DNA of 64,000 bases from Photorhabdus noenieputensis (GCF_018448935.1 NZ_RCWC01000007.1:102077-166076), one strand, 5' to 3'. Positions 18,749 to 30,536 are shown, numbered from the stretch's first letter. Program-made: numbers and translations. The notes: generated by a model from the sequence alone, not told the origin.

Positions 18749-18845
18749 ATGGGTTGCCATAAGTAGTTTTCAAAATAGTAGAGCACAGGGAACTCAACCC
18801 AATTTTTACGATCTGATGAAAGTGCTTTGCCAGCTATTTACATAT

Positions 18846-19823
18846 CTATTTCCGTCTTAACCTCCGCGCATAACGTTGCGCCAATACTGCACACACCATC
18901 AACTGAATTTGATGAAAAATCATCAACGGCAACAACATTACGCCAACCGTCGCAGCAGGGAATAAAACATTTGCCATTGGTACACCATTAGCCAGACTCT
19001 TTTTCGAACCACAAAAAACAATCGTAATTTCGTCTTCTTTATTAAAGCCCAACCAACGAGCGGTATAAGTATTAATCATCAATACAATTGCCAGCATAAT
19101 GCAGCAAATAATCCCAATCATCAGTAGCGAATAACCATCAATCTTATGCCAAATACCTTCTACCACCGCCTCACTAAAAGCCACATAAACCACCAAAAGA
19201 ATTGATGACCGGTCAGTCATATTGACCAGCTTTTTGTGTTTTTCCACCCAACCGGCAATTAATGGCCGTGACAGATGCCCAATAATAAAAGGAACCATCA
19301 ATTGCAGAATTATGGATTTTATTGCTTCCAGCGTATCGGGACTGCCCTCGCCCTGGATATGGATCATCAATCCGACTAATATTGGCGATAAAAACACGCC
19401 CAGAATACTGGATGCTGAAGCACTGCAAATAGCTGCGGCAACATTACCACCAGCAACTGAGGTAAAAGCAATAGCTGACTGAACCGTAGCCGGTAATGCA
19501 CAAAGATAAAGGAATCCCCAATAAACCGTTGGTGTCATGATTTCGGGTACTAGCAAATTCAAGCCTAATCCGATAATTGGGAATAAGACAAAAGTACTGA
19601 GAAAGACCACCAAATGAAGCCGCCAATGTCCTATGCCGGCAATAATAGCTTGACGAGATAATTTTGCTCCATGCATAAAAAACAGCAGAGCAATAGCCGC
19701 TGTGGTTAGCCGTTGAAATCCTACTTTTATTTCACCTTCGCAAGGAAAAAATGTCGCAATAACAACTACCGTCACTAATACCATCAAAAAAGGATCTATT
19801 TTTAATCTTTGCCACCAAGTCAT
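18846..19823 (-). CDS. yfeH: YfeH-type sodium/bile-acid-symporter-family transporter
   Basis: 325 residues with about nine to ten hydrophobic segments. Characteristic blocks of the SBF-like group: TTAAIALLFFMHGAKLSR, ALPATVQSAIAFTSVAGGN, and FCGSKKSLANGVPMANVLF near the C-terminus. Members are inner-membrane carriers; the substrate of YfeH is not established. A ribosome site (AAGGAAAATG) precedes the ATG. The next gene, ydgJ, is transcribed in the same direction 82 bp upstream. Confidence 0.9.
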   Translation of the reverse strand: MTWWQRLKIDPFLMVLVTVVVIATFFPCEGEIKVGFQRLTTAAIALLFFMHGAKLSRQAIIAGIGHWRLHLVVFLSTFVLFPIIGLGLNLLVPEIMTPTVYWGFLYLCALPATVQSAIAFTSVAGGNVAAAICSASASSILGVFLSPILVGLMIHIQGEGSPDTLEAIKSIILQLMVPFIIGHLSRPLIAGWVEKHKKLVNMTDRSSILLVVYVAFSEAVVEGIWHKIDGYSLLMIGIICCIMLAIVLMINTYTARWLGFNKEDEITIVFCGSKKSLANGVPMANVLFPAATVGVMLLPLMIFHQIQLMVCAVLAQRYARRLRRK

Positions 19824-19905
19824 TTATCATTTTCCTTGCTTCGCAAATAATAAGCCCGGTAAATCAGGCTAAGCAGTAAATAGAATGTCTCAACAAAATA
19901 TAGGC

Positions 19906-20943
19906 TTAAATTGCCACTGTACGTTGTTGTTCTGCCGACTGAATACCGGCTTCAATTAATTTCATGATTTGGATTGCTTCACTTGCCGTGACTGGATTAG
20001 GTTTACCTAGCGTAATCGCATCACGGATAGCAGCATAATAAGCAGAATAATTACCAGGCAAAGTCGGTACATGTTCAGTCACTAACTCTTCTCCACGTGA
20101 CAGCGTCACAATACCATCACGAATATCATATCCCCACTCAGCATGCGGAGGCTTTTCCCCTGCTTTCAATCGCTCTTCCTGAGGATCAAGACCATATTTT
20201 ACGTAACTGCCTTCCATACCATGCAGCGTATAAACAGCAGATTCAGCCGCCGCCACGGTTGTTGCATGAAGAACCACTTTGATATCCGGATAATTCAACA
20301 ACACGTGGAAATAATCTACCGCTTCCGCTTGTGGGCGAATCATCCCCAAATCAGCCGTAATAGATTGCGGTTTACCAAATAGTTGAACCGCTTGATCGAG
20401 TAAGTGAGGACCTAAATCATACCAAATACCACTTCCTTGCCCCGCCGCTTCACGCCATCTTTGACGTATAACCGGGCGATAGCGATCAAAATGGGCTGCA
20501 AAATATTTTAATTTGCCCAAGCGATTCTCTTGAATTAACGATTTTATCGTCAGAAAACCGGAATCCCAACGGCGGTTATGAAATACAGAAAGTAATAAAT
20601 CCGCCTTTTCTGCCTGCTCTTTTAAAGATTCAGCTTGTTCAACTGTGATGGTAAATGGTTTATCCACCACAACATGCTTACCCGCAGCCAATGCCTTCTG
20701 TGCCAGAGGATAATGCGTATCATTAGGTGTCGGAATAACGATTAAGTCAATGTCGGGATCATTAAAAAGATCCTCATAGCAGGATACCACCGGAATATTT
20801 GGCCAATCTGATTTCACTTTTTCAGCATCACTACTGGAAATGGCGGCTAATTTAACACCAGTAGTACCCGCAATTAATGGTGCATGGAACGTTTTACTCG
20901 CATAACCATACCCCACCAACCCAACCTTTAACAGCTCACGCAT
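19906..20943 (-). CDS. ydgJ: Gfo/Idh/MocA-family oxidoreductase
   Basis: 345 residues from the ATG at 20943 (MRELLKVGLVGYGYASKTFHAPLI), with GAGGGGG upstream. A longer frame from 21003 is unlikely. The Rossmann motif VGLVGYGYASK, then VIPTPNDTHYPLA and GKHVVVDKPF (catalytic Lys) are diagnostic of this family, and RPVIRQRWREAAGQGSGIWYDLGPHLLDQA is typical of YdgJ. NAD(P)-dependent oxidoreductase acting on sugars or polyols; substrate not established. Gene order add...ydgJ-ydgK-rsxA follows E. coli. Confidence 0.93.
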   Translation of the reverse strand: MRELLKVGLVGYGYASKTFHAPLIAGTTGVKLAAISSSDAEKVKSDWPNIPVVSCYEDLFNDPDIDLIVIPTPNDTHYPLAQKALAAGKHVVVDKPFTITVEQAESLKEQAEKADLLLSVFHNRRWDSGFLTIKSLIQENRLGKLKYFAAHFDRYRPVIRQRWREAAGQGSGIWYDLGPHLLDQAVQLFGKPQSITADLGMIRPQAEAVDYFHVLLNYPDIKVVLHATTVAAAESAVYTLHGMEGSYVKYGLDPQEERLKAGEKPPHAEWGYDIRDGIVTLSRGEELVTEHVPTLPGNYSAYYAAIRDAITLGKPNPVTASEAIQIMKLIEAGIQSAEQQRTVAI

Positions 20944-21140
20944 AACAGCCCCCTCAAACTCATTAATAATATGCAGCAATTCAACATCGGTAAAAAATAT
21001 CATCGGTGATGACCGTTGAGCAAATTATCTCTGAATCTACTCTTGAAGATCTTTCAACCAATCTATTCCTACAACCTATTTCCTCAATCATCATAATCGC
21101 CTATTATTCTTTTTTCGTATAGCTTCAAGTGGAATGATTT

Positions 21141-21581
21141 ATGTATCAAACCAATGATTACCACCGAATTAATGGTTGGATTCTGGCTCCGGCGGCTTAT
21201 CTGATTATGACCTTTTTCAGTGCCAGCATAATGCTTGCCTTATATATTGTGGCATTTTTTAGTCAAAACAATGCATTGAGTGCCGGGCATAATCACTTTA
21301 CTTTAATGTGGTTTCTTTCTGTTGCCATTACTGCGGTAATGTGGTGTTACACTCTATGGGTATTGAAACTGCTTTTCATTCGATCAAAAAGATTCCCTCA
21401 AATTTTTATTATTTGGCTTATTGTTACCGTATTAATTGCATTGAAAACTTTCGCTTTCTCCCCTATTCCTGATCAAATGGCTTTACGTGCATTAGCATGG
21501 CCACTATTGGCAACCGCTATTTTCGTCCCCTACATTAAACGCTCTCATCGAGTCAAAATGACTTTCACACAAGATCGATAA
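21141..21581 (+). CDS. ydgK: DUF2569 inner-membrane protein
   Basis: 146 residues with four hydrophobic helices. The N-terminus HRINGWILAPAAYLI and the C-terminal LLATAIFVPYIKRSHRVKMTF match E. coli YdgK, including VKAFAFSP-like LKTFAFSPI. Function unknown. It lies between ydgJ and rsxA as in E. coli, but the cnu and blr genes found there in E. coli are absent from the 126-bp gap. Confidence 0.88.
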   Translation: MYQTNDYHRINGWILAPAAYLIMTFFSASIMLALYIVAFFSQNNALSAGHNHFTLMWFLSVAITAVMWCYTLWVLKLLFIRSKRFPQIFIIWLIVTVLIALKTFAFSPIPDQMALRALAWPLLATAIFVPYIKRSHRVKMTFTQDR

Positions 21582-21707
21582 CCTCAACTTTCTTTGGTTG
21601 TTATCATTAACAATAGATTGCCCTTGGTAAGACGAGGGCATACTGATAATTTAATAAAAAGTAAACAATTTAATAAAAAGTAAACAAACTCATTTTCAGG
21701 CACAGCA

Positions 21708-22289
21708 ATGACTGACTATTTTCTTTTATTTGTTGGAACCGTATTGGTTAACAATTTCGTCTTGGTGAAATTCCTCGGCTTATGCCCTTTTATGGGCGTA
21801 TCTAAAAAGCTGGAAACTGCCATCGGGATGGGATTTGCAACAACATTCGTTATGACACTGGCCTCTGTATGTTCATGGCTGGTGAATACCTTTATTTTGT
21901 TACCACTGGACTTAATCTATTTGCGTACCCTGAGCTTTATTCTTGTCATTGCGGTTGTGGTGCAATTCACAGAGCTTGTTGTACGCAAAACCAGCCCGAC
22001 GTTATACCGGTTATTGGGTATTTTCCTGCCGTTGATTACGACTAATTGTGCTGTACTTGGTGTGGCGTTGCTGAATATCAATCAATCACACGATTTTTTA
22101 CAATCCGCTATTTATGGTTTCGGTGCTGCCGCGGGTTTCTCTCTCGTTATGGTACTGTTTGCCGCGATTCGTGAACGTCTGGCTGTTGCCGATGTACCCG
22201 CCCCTTTCAAAGGGTCATCTATTGGTCTTGTCACTGCGGGTTTAATGTCCTTGGCTTTTATGGGTTTTAGTGGTTTGGTGAAGTTCTGA
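21708..22289 (+). CDS. rsxA: Electron transport complex subunit RsxA
   Basis: 193 residues, the standard length. Six membrane helices with the RnfA/RsxA hallmarks [18 protein letters not shown] near the N-terminus and [17 protein letters not shown] mid-protein (Cys at the membrane centre for the buried iron-sulfur cluster). With RsxE it forms the antiparallel pair of the Rsx complex, which in E. coli keeps SoxR reduced. First gene of rsxABCDGE; its stop overlaps the rsxB start. Confidence 0.98.
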   Translation: MTDYFLLFVGTVLVNNFVLVKFLGLCPFMGVSKKLETAIGMGFATTFVMTLASVCSWLVNTFILLPLDLIYLRTLSFILVIAVVVQFTELVVRKTSPTLYRLLGIFLPLITTNCAVLGVALLNINQSHDFLQSAIYGFGAAAGFSLVMVLFAAIRERLAVADVPAPFKGSSIGLVTAGLMSLAFMGFSGLVKF

Positions 22290-22921
22290 TGACATCATTA
22301 TGGATTGCTATTGGTGCACTCAGTGCACTAGGGTTAATTTTTGGGTTAATTCTGGGGTTTGCTGCCCGCCGTTTTCAGGTGGAAGAGGACCCCATTGTTG
22401 AAAATATTGATGATATTTTGCCGCAAAGCCAGTGTGGGCAATGTGGTTACCCTGGCTGTCGCCCTTATGCTGAGGCCATAGCAAATAATGGTGAGATGAT
22501 TAACAAATGTGCACCCGGTGGCGAACAAGCCATGCTGAAAATTTCAGAGCTGCTCGGTGTTGATCCACAACCATTGGATGGTGATGCAAGCATACAAAAC
22601 CCCGCTCGCAAAATCGCATTTATTGATGAAGAGAATTGCATTGGCTGCACCAAATGTATTCAAGCCTGTCCGGTAGACGCTATTGTCGGTGCTACGCGTG
22701 CCATGCATACCGTTGTTGAAGATTTATGTACCGGTTGTGATCTGTGCGTTGCGCCTTGCCCAACCGACTGTATTACGATGATCCCTGTAGCCACCACCAC
22801 TGCTAACTGGAAATGGGATTTAAAAACCATCCCGGTTAGAAATATTACTGTTCAGCCATCGTACGCCACTTCCGCCAACAGTATCCCGGTTAAAAATATT
22901 GAGGCTGAACATCATGTTTAA
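22289..22921 (+). CDS. rsxB: Electron transport complex subunit RsxB (ferredoxin)
   Basis: 210 residues, somewhat longer than the 192 of E. coli because of a C-terminal tail ([20 protein letters not shown]). An N-terminal membrane helix is followed by the CGQCGYPGC cluster motif and two [4Fe-4S] ferredoxin motifs, [15 protein letters not shown] and [15 protein letters not shown]. It passes electrons between the soluble and membrane parts of the complex. Overlaps rsxA at one end and rsxC at the other, so translation is coupled. Confidence 0.98.
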   Translation: MTSLWIAIGALSALGLIFGLILGFAARRFQVEEDPIVENIDDILPQSQCGQCGYPGCRPYAEAIANNGEMINKCAPGGEQAMLKISELLGVDPQPLDGDASIQNPARKIAFIDEENCIGCTKCIQACPVDAIVGATRAMHTVVEDLCTGCDLCVAPCPTDCITMIPVATTTANWKWDLKTIPVRNITVQPSYATSANSIPVKNIEAEHHV

Positions 22922-25361
22922 TTTACTGAATTTACTCAATAAAAACAAAATCTGGGATTTTACTGGTGGAATTCATCCACCTGAAATGAAGCTGCAATCC
23001 AGCCAGGCTCCTTTGCGCATTGCGCCACTGCCGGAAGAGTTAATCATCCCATTGCAACAACATTTGGGGACGGAAGGCGAGTTGCTGGTTAAAGTGGGTG
23101 ATAAGGTGCTTAAAGGCCAACCTTTGACATTTGGCACTGGTCGTACTGTACCGGTTCATGCATCAACTTCCGGCACCATCATTGCCATTGAACCATGTAT
23201 TACAGCGCACCCATCCGGGTTGAAAGAGTTATGTGTTCGTTTATGCCCTGACGGTGCCGATCAATGGTGTACACGTATTCAGACACCTGATTATCAATCA
23301 TTGGATACAGAGACGATACTGAACCGAATCCATCAAGCAGGTATCGCAGGTTTAGGTGGAGCTGGCTTTCCGACCGCAGCCAAACTACAAAATGGCCGTC
23401 ATGGCCTTAAGACACTGATCATTAACGCAGCAGAATGCGAGCCTTATATCACCGCTGATGACCGCCTGATGCAGGAACATGCCGACGAACTTATCGAGGG
23501 CATTCGTATTCTGGAACATCTGCTTAAACCAGCGCAGATCCTGATTGGTATCGAAGATAATAAGCCAGAAGCAATAAAAGAACTTAAAACCGCCCTAAAA
23601 GGTGATAAATCGATTATCGTCCGGGTTATCCCGACCAAATATCCTTCTGGCGGCGCTAAACAACTGACCAAGATCCTAACAGGTAAAGAGGTTCCATCCG
23701 GTGGCCGTTCCTCTGCTATCGGAGTGCTGATGCAGAACGTCGGCACAGTGGTTGCAATCAAGCGTGCCATTATCGATGGAGAACCTTTGATTGAGCGAGT
23801 CGTTACGCTTACTGGCGAAGCAGTCACCTCACCGGGTAACTTTTGGGCTCGACTCGGTACTCCGGTACAATTTCTTCTCCAGTTAGCCGGGTTTGAACCA
23901 CAATCAGAACAAATGGTCATTATGGGCGGCCCTTTAATGGGATTCACTCTACCTGACCTCAACGTACCTATCGTTAAGATCAGTAACTGTATTCTGGCAC
24001 CATCCCATCAGGAAATAGATTCAAATACAGTGGAAGAGGCTTGTATTCGTTGTGGATTATGTGTGGAAGCCTGCCCTGCCCGTTTATTACCGCAACAACT
24101 CTACTGGTTCAGTCGTGGACAAGAGCACGAAAAGGCTAGAGATCACAATCTATTCGACTGTATTGAGTGCGGTGCCTGTGCTTATGTCTGCCCAAGCAAT
24201 ATTCCTCTGGTGCAATATTATCGCCAGGAGAAAGCTGAAATTCGGGCCTTGGATCAGGAAAACCGCCGTTCGACGGAAGCCAAAATTCGTTTCGAAGCTA
24301 AGCAAGCCCGTATGGAACGAGAAAAACTGGCCCGTGAAGAACGACACAAAAAATCGGCCGTTCAAGTTGATAGTAAAGATAAAAGTACCGTACAAGATGC
24401 GCTTTCCCGCGTGAAGGAAAAACAGGCTGATGCAGGTAAAGTTGTTGCTATAGAACCGGGGCAAATGCCTGATAATTCCGCAGTAATAGCGGCTCGTCAG
24501 GCAAGAAAAGAACAGCTTCGCGCTCGTCAAGCGGAGAAACAAGCCGCTGAAAATATTAATATTGCTCCATCTGAACCAACAAATGCAGAAGATCCACGCA
24601 AAGCCGCATTAGCAGCAGCGATTGCCAGAGCTAAGGCGAAGAAAGCAGCTCAAAGTCAAGAAGTAGTACCATCACTGGAAGCGAAAGAACCAGAAACCAC
24701 CGCTAGTGAAAAACAAGACACTCGTAAAGATGCCGTCGCGGCTGCTATTGCCCGTGTTAAAGCTAAAAAAGTTCAGACTCAGCAATTAACTGAAAATCAG
24801 GCAGAGACACCGCCTGCGGAGGAAACTGATCCGCGTAAAGCCGCCGTCGCGGCTGCTATTGCCCGTGTTAAAGCCAAGAAAATTCAGGCTCAGCAATTAA
24901 CTGAAAATCAGGCAGAGACACCGCCTGCGGAAGAAACTGATCCACGTAAAGCCGCCGTCGCGGCTGCGATTGCTCGTGTTAAAGCTAAGAAAGCCCAGAC
25001 TCAGCAATTAACTGAAAATCAGGCAGAAATACCGCCTGCGGAAGAAACTGATCCGCATAAAGTCGCCGTCGCGGCCGCAATTGCCCGTGTTAAAGCTAAG
25101 AAAGCCCAGACTCAGCAATTAACTGAAAATCAGGCAGAGACACCGCCTGCGGAAGAAACTGATCCGCATAAAGTCGCCGTCGCGGCCGCGATTGCCCGTG
25201 TTAAAGCCAAGAAAGTTCAGGCTCAGCAATTAACTGAAACTCAGGCAGAAATACCGCCTGCGGAAGAAACTGATCCACGTAAAGCGGCGATCGCTGCTGC
25301 TATAGCCAGGGTTAAGGCCAAAAAAGGCGCTCAGGAACAACAGAAAATTTCAATAGAATAG
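22914..25361 (+). CDS. rsxC: Electron transport complex subunit RsxC with repeat-rich C-terminus
   Basis: 815 residues from the ATG at 22914, which overlaps the end of rsxB and matches the known start ([17 protein letters not shown]). The core has the NADH/FMN region [16 protein letters not shown] and [17 protein letters not shown], and two [4Fe-4S] motifs [14 protein letters not shown] and [16 protein letters not shown]. After about residue 440 it is a charged helical region. It ends in about seven [18 protein letters not shown] units, five of them separated by [19 protein letters not shown] linkers. The tail is a known variable feature of enterobacterial RsxC. Confidence 0.97.
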   Translation: MFNLLNLLNKNKIWDFTGGIHPPEMKLQSSQAPLRIAPLPEELIIPLQQHLGTEGELLVKVGDKVLKGQPLTFGTGRTVPVHASTSGTIIAIEPCITAHPSGLKELCVRLCPDGADQWCTRIQTPDYQSLDTETILNRIHQAGIAGLGGAGFPTAAKLQNGRHGLKTLIINAAECEPYITADDRLMQEHADELIEGIRILEHLLKPAQILIGIEDNKPEAIKELKTALKGDKSIIVRVIPTKYPSGGAKQLTKILTGKEVPSGGRSSAIGVLMQNVGTVVAIKRAIIDGEPLIERVVTLTGEAVTSPGNFWARLGTPVQFLLQLAGFEPQSEQMVIMGGPLMGFTLPDLNVPIVKISNCILAPSHQEIDSNTVEEACIRCGLCVEACPARLLPQQLYWFSRGQEHEKARDHNLFDCIECGACAYVCPSNIPLVQYYRQEKAEIRALDQENRRSTEAKIRFEAKQARMEREKLAREERHKKSAVQVDSKDKSTVQDALSRVKEKQADAGKVVAIEPGQMPDNSAVIAARQARKEQLRARQAEKQAAENINIAPSEPTNAEDPRKAALAAAIARAKAKKAAQSQEVVPSLEAKEPETTASEKQDTRKDAVAAAIARVKAKKVQTQQLTENQAETPPAEETDPRKAAVAAAIARVKAKKIQAQQLTENQAETPPAEETDPRKAAVAAAIARVKAKKAQTQQLTENQAEIPPAEETDPHKVAVAAAIARVKAKKAQTQQLTENQAETPPAEETDPHKVAVAAAIARVKAKKVQAQQLTETQAEIPPAEETDPRKAAIAAAIARVKAKKGAQEQQKISIE
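24720..25330 (+). repeat. Tandem coding repeat, about 111-bp unit, in rsxC
   Basis: The 37-residue unit [18 protein letters not shown] plus an 18-19-residue Gln/Glu/Pro linker is repeated nearly perfectly at the DNA level. Linker copies differ by single bases, for example GAGACA versus GAAATA for ET/EI. Copy number is probably variable by slippage or recombination. Confidence 0.92.
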
Positions 25362-25373
25362 TGATTGTTATAA

Positions 25374-26453
25374 ATGAAATTCAGACCCGTTCAGACTGAC
25401 AACAAAATGTTAAAGGTCGCAAGTTCACCTTTTACACACAATCAGCAAAGTACCAGCCGCATTATGCTGTGGGTTGTGCTGGCAGCAATACCCGGTATTA
25501 CGGTACAAACTTACTTCTTTAGTTACGGTACCTTGTTCCAGCTCCTGCTTGCGGTGATTACCGCCCTGCTTGCGGAATCATTTGCTCTGTCTTTACGTAA
25601 ACAGGCAATTATGCCTCGTTTGCAGGACAATTCTGCATTACTGACCGGTTTACTTTTAGGGATAAGTCTTCCACCATTGGCTCCTTGGTGGCTAATTGTA
25701 TTGGGAACTGTTTTTGCAGTAGTTATTGCCAAACATTTATATGGCGGTCTTGGTCAAAATCCATTCAACCCGGCAATGGTCGGTTATGTCGTACTGCTCA
25801 TATCATTCCCAGTGCAAATGACCAGTTGGTTGCCTCCTATGGATTTACTGGCAACACAAATTACACCACTAGACTGCCTGATGGTGATCTTCACCGGCCA
25901 TACCCCCGATGGAACAACATTACAGCAGTTGCAACAAGGTTTCGATGGGATTAGCCAAGCCACACCGCTGGATAGTTTCAAAACCGGTTTATTGACTCAC
26001 AATATTGATGACGTTCTTCGCCAACCTATACTACAAGGATCTCTGGCGGGTATTGGCTGGCAGTGGGTCAACATCGCTTATCTTGTTGGTGGGCTGATTC
26101 TACTGAATAGAAAAGTGATAACCTGGCAAATTCCGGTGGCATTTATCCTGGTATTAGGCTTATGTGCGCTTACAAGCTGGCTGATTGATCCAACCCGTTA
26201 TTCGCCGCCATTATTACAACTGTTTTCCGGTGCTACCATGCTAGGCGCATTCTTTATTGCAACCGATCCCGTCAGTGCTTCCACAACACCTAAAGGTCGT
26301 TTGATTTTTGGTGCCATGATTGGCCTGTTAGTCTGGGTTATCCGTGTTTATGGTGGTTATCCTGATGCAATAGCGTTTGCGGTCCTATTGGCGAATATCA
26401 CCGTGCCACTCATTGACCATTACACCCAACCCCGCGTTTACGGGCATAAATAA
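25374..26453 (+). CDS. rsxD: Electron transport complex subunit RsxD
   Basis: 359 residues, multi-helix membrane protein. The conserved core starts [18 protein letters not shown]. It includes [14 protein letters not shown] [29 protein letters not shown] [21 protein letters not shown], and [19 protein letters not shown], whose Thr carries a covalent FMN in this family. The ATG at 25374 is kept; an ATG at 25407 gives a shorter product like E. coli's. Located 12 bp after rsxC. Confidence 0.96.
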   Translation: MKFRPVQTDNKMLKVASSPFTHNQQSTSRIMLWVVLAAIPGITVQTYFFSYGTLFQLLLAVITALLAESFALSLRKQAIMPRLQDNSALLTGLLLGISLPPLAPWWLIVLGTVFAVVIAKHLYGGLGQNPFNPAMVGYVVLLISFPVQMTSWLPPMDLLATQITPLDCLMVIFTGHTPDGTTLQQLQQGFDGISQATPLDSFKTGLLTHNIDDVLRQPILQGSLAGIGWQWVNIAYLVGGLILLNRKVITWQIPVAFILVLGLCALTSWLIDPTRYSPPLLQLFSGATMLGAFFIATDPVSASTTPKGRLIFGAMIGLLVWVIRVYGGYPDAIAFAVLLANITVPLIDHYTQPRVYGHK

Positions 26454-26462
26454 GGAGCCGTT

Positions 26463-27092
26463 ATGTTAGAAACCATGCGACGTCACGGCATCACACTCGC
26501 CATTTTTGCTGCAATTACCACAGGGCTGACGGCTATCGTGAATTCACTCACCAAAAGTACTATCGCAGAACAGGCCGCATTACAGCACAAATCGCTGCTT
26601 GATCAGGTTATTCCACCAGCCCTGTACGACAACGACATACAAAACGAATGCTATCTAGTCAATGCGGATGCTCTGGGTAATAACTTACCTCATCGTCTCT
26701 ATTTGGCGCGTAAAAATGGTCAGCCTGTAGCAGCCGCACTGGAAAGTACTGCACCGGATGGTTATTCCGGTGCTATTCAATTACTGATTGGCGCTAATTT
26801 CTCAGGAAAAGTGCTTGGTGTACGGGTTACAGAACATCATGAAACCCCAGGACTGGGGGATAAAATTGAAACCCGGATTTCAGACTGGATTAATGTATTC
26901 TCAGGGAAAACCATCACATCAAATCATGACCGGCACTGGGCGGTGAAAAAAGATGGCGGTGAGTTTGATCAATTTACCGGTGCCACTATTACCCCACGCG
27001 CCGTGGTAAACTCCGTCAAACGGACCGCACTTTATTTACAGACTATACCTGAACATCTCTCGTCTCTAGAATCCTGTGGAGAAAAATCATGA
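26463..27092 (+). CDS. rsxG: Electron transport complex subunit RsxG
   Basis: 209 residues. One N-terminal membrane helix and a periplasmic FMN domain; [17 protein letters not shown] contains the Thr that binds FMN covalently. [17 protein letters not shown] is the other family block. The ATG follows AAGGAGCC. Its end overlaps rsxE by 4 nt. Confidence 0.97.
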   Translation: MLETMRRHGITLAIFAAITTGLTAIVNSLTKSTIAEQAALQHKSLLDQVIPPALYDNDIQNECYLVNADALGNNLPHRLYLARKNGQPVAAALESTAPDGYSGAIQLLIGANFSGKVLGVRVTEHHETPGLGDKIETRISDWINVFSGKTITSNHDRHWAVKKDGGEFDQFTGATITPRAVVNSVKRTALYLQTIPEHLSSLESCGEKS

Positions 27093-27787
27093 GTGAAACC
27101 AAAAACTTATTTATCCAAGGGCTATGGAAAAATAACTCCGCGTTAGTACAACTGCTAGGATTGTGCCCACTGTTAGCCGTCTCTTCCACTGCAACCAATG
27201 CGCTCGGCTTAGGGTTGGCAACGACACTGGTTCTAGTCTGTACCAACATTGCGGTTTCCAGCTTGCGTCGTTGGGTACCCAATGAGATTCGTATTCCAAT
27301 TTATGTTATGATCATCGCTTCGGTTGTAAGTACTGTCCAGATGTTGATTAACGCCTATGCTTTTGGCCTGTATGAATCATTAGGGATTTTCATTCCACTG
27401 ATTGTAACTAACTGTATTGTCATCGGTCGTGCTGAAGCCTACGCCGCGAAAAACCCAATCATGCCTTCTGCGATTGATGGCTTAGCTATGGGATTAGGAG
27501 CCACTTTTGCGCTGTTTGTTCTCGGTGCTATTAGAGAAGTTCTCGGCAATGGAACCCTATTTGATGGTGCTGATTTACTTTTGGGTAATTGGGCTAAGGT
27601 ATTACGAATAGAAATCGTTCATATGGATTCCCCTTTCCTGTTAGCGATTTTACCACCTGGTGCTTTTATCGGTTTGGGATTAATGCTGGCAGCGAAATAT
27701 CTTATTGATGAAAAAATGAAAACCAGAGCAATAAAAGAAAAAAGCAGTGCAATAACCATGTCGCAAGGATCGGAGAGTTCTATTTGA
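27089..27787 (+). CDS. rsxE: Electron transport complex subunit RsxE
   Basis: 232 residues, six helices, homologous to RsxA in reverse topology. Signature blocks are [21 protein letters not shown] at the N-terminus and [19 protein letters not shown] mid-protein, then [20 protein letters not shown]. Last subunit gene of the rsx operon; nth starts one base after its stop codon. Confidence 0.97.
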   Translation: MSETKNLFIQGLWKNNSALVQLLGLCPLLAVSSTATNALGLGLATTLVLVCTNIAVSSLRRWVPNEIRIPIYVMIIASVVSTVQMLINAYAFGLYESLGIFIPLIVTNCIVIGRAEAYAAKNPIMPSAIDGLAMGLGATFALFVLGAIREVLGNGTLFDGADLLLGNWAKVLRIEIVHMDSPFLLAILPPGAFIGLGLMLAAKYLIDEKMKTRAIKEKSSAITMSQGSESSI

Positions 27788-27788
27788 T

Positions 27789-28427
27789 ATGAACAAACAG
27801 AAACGTATCGAAATTTTAACGCGCTTACGGGATAACAACCCAAAGCCAACAACTGAATTAGTTTTCACAACACCATTTGAGTTACTTATTTCAGTATTGC
27901 TTTCAGCGCAAGCGACAGATGTGAGTGTTAATAAAGCCACGGCAAAACTCTATCCAGTGGCAAATACCCCTCAGACAATTCTGAATCTGGGTGTAGATGG
28001 GTTGAAAGAGTATATAAAAACAATCGGTCTCTATAACACCAAAGCAGAAAACACAATTAAAACCTGCCGAATATTGCTAGAAAAACATGCTGGCGAAGTT
28101 CCCGAAGATCGTGCTGCATTGGAAGCATTGCCGGGTGTTGGCCGCAAGACGGCCAATGTGGTATTAAACACCGCTTTCGGCTGGCCAACTATTGCGGTCG
28201 ATACCCATATTTTTCGCGTTTGTAACCGTACTCAATTCGCGCCCGGTAAAAATGTCGATGAAGTCGAAAATAAATTACTGCAAGTCGTCCCGGCCGAATT
28301 TAAAGTTGATTGTCATCATTGGCTTATTTTACACGGTCGTTATACCTGCATAGCCCGTAAACCTCGTTGTGGTTCCTGTATTATTGAAGATCTATGCGAA
28401 TTTAAAGAAAAAATTTACCCTGAGTAA
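27789..28427 (+). CDS. nth: Endonuclease III
   Basis: 212 residues (211 in E. coli). Helix-hairpin-helix LEALPGVGRKTANVVLN with the catalytic Lys, the catalytic Asp in VDTHIFRVCNR, and a C-terminal [4Fe-4S] loop CIARKPRCGSC...C. It is a DNA N-glycosylase/AP lyase for oxidised pyrimidines. The immediate junction to rsxE implies cotranscription with the rsx operon, as in E. coli. Confidence 0.98.
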   Translation: MNKQKRIEILTRLRDNNPKPTTELVFTTPFELLISVLLSAQATDVSVNKATAKLYPVANTPQTILNLGVDGLKEYIKTIGLYNTKAENTIKTCRILLEKHAGEVPEDRAALEALPGVGRKTANVVLNTAFGWPTIAVDTHIFRVCNRTQFAPGKNVDEVENKLLQVVPAEFKVDCHHWLILHGRYTCIARKPRCGSCIIEDLCEFKEKIYPE

Positions 28428-28567
28428 CTATTGTAATTTTCATTGCAATTTCCACACTGTTTTACGCTATTTTGCAGATGTTGCTTGCTCGACACCGCCA
28501 ATTCGCGTAAAACTATTATTCCAAAAAACTATCTGATAATAACCCTCTAACTTTCTCCGCGGATATT

Positions 28568-30511
28568 ATGTTTCAAAACAACCCGCTGCTTGCACAGCTA
28601 AAACAGCAACTTCACTCCCAAACACTTCGAGTAGAAGGTTTGGTCAAAGGTACCGAAAAAGGATTCGGATTCTTAGAAGTCGATGGGCAAAAAAGCTATT
28701 TCATTCCTCCCCCACACATGAAAAAAGTTATGCATGGCGATCGAGTGACTGCCGCTATTCATACTGACAAAGAAAGAGAGATTGCCGAACCAGAAACATT
28801 AGTCGAACCGTTTCTAAATCGCTTCGTTGGCCGTATCCAGAAAAAAGAAAATGATAATCGTTTATGGATCATTCCTGATCACCCACTGCTAAAAGATGCT
28901 ATCCCTTGCCGACCGGCCAATCAAGTCACTCATCCATTTCAGCATGGTGATTGGGCTGTCGCTGAAATGCGCCATCATCCACTGAAAGGCAGTCGTGGTT
29001 TTCATGCGGAAATTACCGGCTATATTACTGAGAGTAGCGATCACTACGCCCCTTGGTGGGTAACGCTAACTCGCCATAATCTGGAACGTGATGCTCCCGC
29101 TATGACTGCCGATTGCCAGATGAACGATGGCGATCTTGAGCGCATTGACTTAACATCGCTGGATTTTGTCACTATCGACAGTGCAACCACGGAAGATATG
29201 GACGATGCGTTACATATCGCTAAGCAAGATGATGGCAGCCTGAAACTCAGTATCGCTATCGCTGATCCAACAGCTTATATTGCAGCTAACAGCGAACTGG
29301 ACCAAATCGCCCATCAACGTGCTTTCACTAACTACCTGCCGGGTTTTAATATCCCCATGTTGCCGCGCGACCTGTCAGAGAATTTATGCTCTCTGCGCCC
29401 TAACGCCCGCCGCCCGGCATTAGTTTGTCAAGTTTCGATTCTGGAAGATGGTCAACTGGGTGATGATATTGCGTTTTTCTCTACCTGGGTTGAATCAAAA
29501 GCTAAATTGGTTTACGACGAAGTTTCTGACTGGCTGGAAGAAACAGGGACTTGGGAACCTGCTTCTGAAGCGATTAAGACTCAAATCACTCTCCTGAAAG
29601 AAATGAGTGAACGCCGCAATCAATGGCGTCATCAAAACGCGCTTATTTTCAAAGATCGTCCTGATTACCGCTTCATTCTCGATGATAACGGTTACGTACT
29701 GGATATCGTGGTAGAACAACGCCGTACAGCCAACCGTATTGTTGAAGAAGCAATGATTACTTCCAACCTATGCGCTGCAAAAATCCTGCGCGATAAATTA
29801 GGTTTTGGTATTTACAATGTTCATATGGGTTTTGAGCCACTGCAAATTGAGCAAGTGGTTGAATTACTGAAAGAAAATGGTATCGATGCCAATACAGAAG
29901 AGTTGTTGACCTTAAACGGCTTCTGCAAATTACGCCGTGAATTGGATAAACAGCCAACACAATTCCTTGATAGCCGCATTCGTCGTTTTCAAACTTTCGC
30001 AGAAATTAAACCTGAACCAGGTCCTCATTTTGGTCTCGGTTTTGATGCTTACGCCACCTGGACATCACCGATCCGTAAATATAGCGACATGATTAACCAT
30101 CGCTTACTGAAAGCAATTATTCAAAAAACGGATGTGAAACAACCCTCAGAAGAAACCTGTTTGCAACTGGCTGAACGTCGCAGACTGAATCGTATGGCCG
30201 AACGTGATGTAGGAGATTGGCTATATGCCCGCTTCCTGCAATCACATGCAGGAACAGAACAACGATTTACCGCGGAAATTATTGATATTACCCGTGGCGG
30301 TTTACGTGTTCGTCTGGTAGATAACGGTGCAGTGGCCTTTATACCGGCACCATTCCTGCATGCCGTGCGTGATGAACTACAATGTAGCCAAGAGACCGGC
30401 ACAGTGATTATCAAAGGTGAAACCGCTTACCAATTGAACGACATTATTGATGTTCGTATTGAGGAAGTCAGAATGGAAACCCGTAATATTGTCGCCCGCC
30501 CTGTGGCCTGA
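28568..30511 (+). CDS. rnb: Exoribonuclease II
   Basis: 647 residues (644 in E. coli). N-terminal cold-shock domains ([19 protein letters not shown]), the RNB catalytic domain with [19 protein letters not shown] (metal-binding Asp cluster) and [38 protein letters not shown], and a C-terminal S1 domain. It degrades RNA 3' to 5'. Own promoter in the 140-bp gap after nth is likely. A strong hairpin follows. Confidence 0.98.
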   Translation: MFQNNPLLAQLKQQLHSQTLRVEGLVKGTEKGFGFLEVDGQKSYFIPPPHMKKVMHGDRVTAAIHTDKEREIAEPETLVEPFLNRFVGRIQKKENDNRLWIIPDHPLLKDAIPCRPANQVTHPFQHGDWAVAEMRHHPLKGSRGFHAEITGYITESSDHYAPWWVTLTRHNLERDAPAMTADCQMNDGDLERIDLTSLDFVTIDSATTEDMDDALHIAKQDDGSLKLSIAIADPTAYIAANSELDQIAHQRAFTNYLPGFNIPMLPRDLSENLCSLRPNARRPALVCQVSILEDGQLGDDIAFFSTWVESKAKLVYDEVSDWLEETGTWEPASEAIKTQITLLKEMSERRNQWRHQNALIFKDRPDYRFILDDNGYVLDIVVEQRRTANRIVEEAMITSNLCAAKILRDKLGFGIYNVHMGFEPLQIEQVVELLKENGIDANTEELLTLNGFCKLRRELDKQPTQFLDSRIRRFQTFAEIKPEPGPHFGLGFDAYATWTSPIRKYSDMINHRLLKAIIQKTDVKQPSEETCLQLAERRRLNRMAERDVGDWLYARFLQSHAGTEQRFTAEIIDITRGGLRVRLVDNGAVAFIPAPFLHAVRDELQCSQETGTVIIKGETAYQLNDIIDVRIEEVRMETRNIVARPVA

Positions 30512-30536
30512 CTTTTCTCATAACACCTTCCCTGCG

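Noticed and set aside
23444..23962. 172-codon minus-strand frame
   Set aside because: It lies wholly within rsxC and is a shadow of its codon bias.
24720..25330. CRISPR-like array of regular repeats
   Set aside because: The repeats are in frame inside rsxC, the spacers are also repeated, and the unit encodes a known RsxC tail motif.
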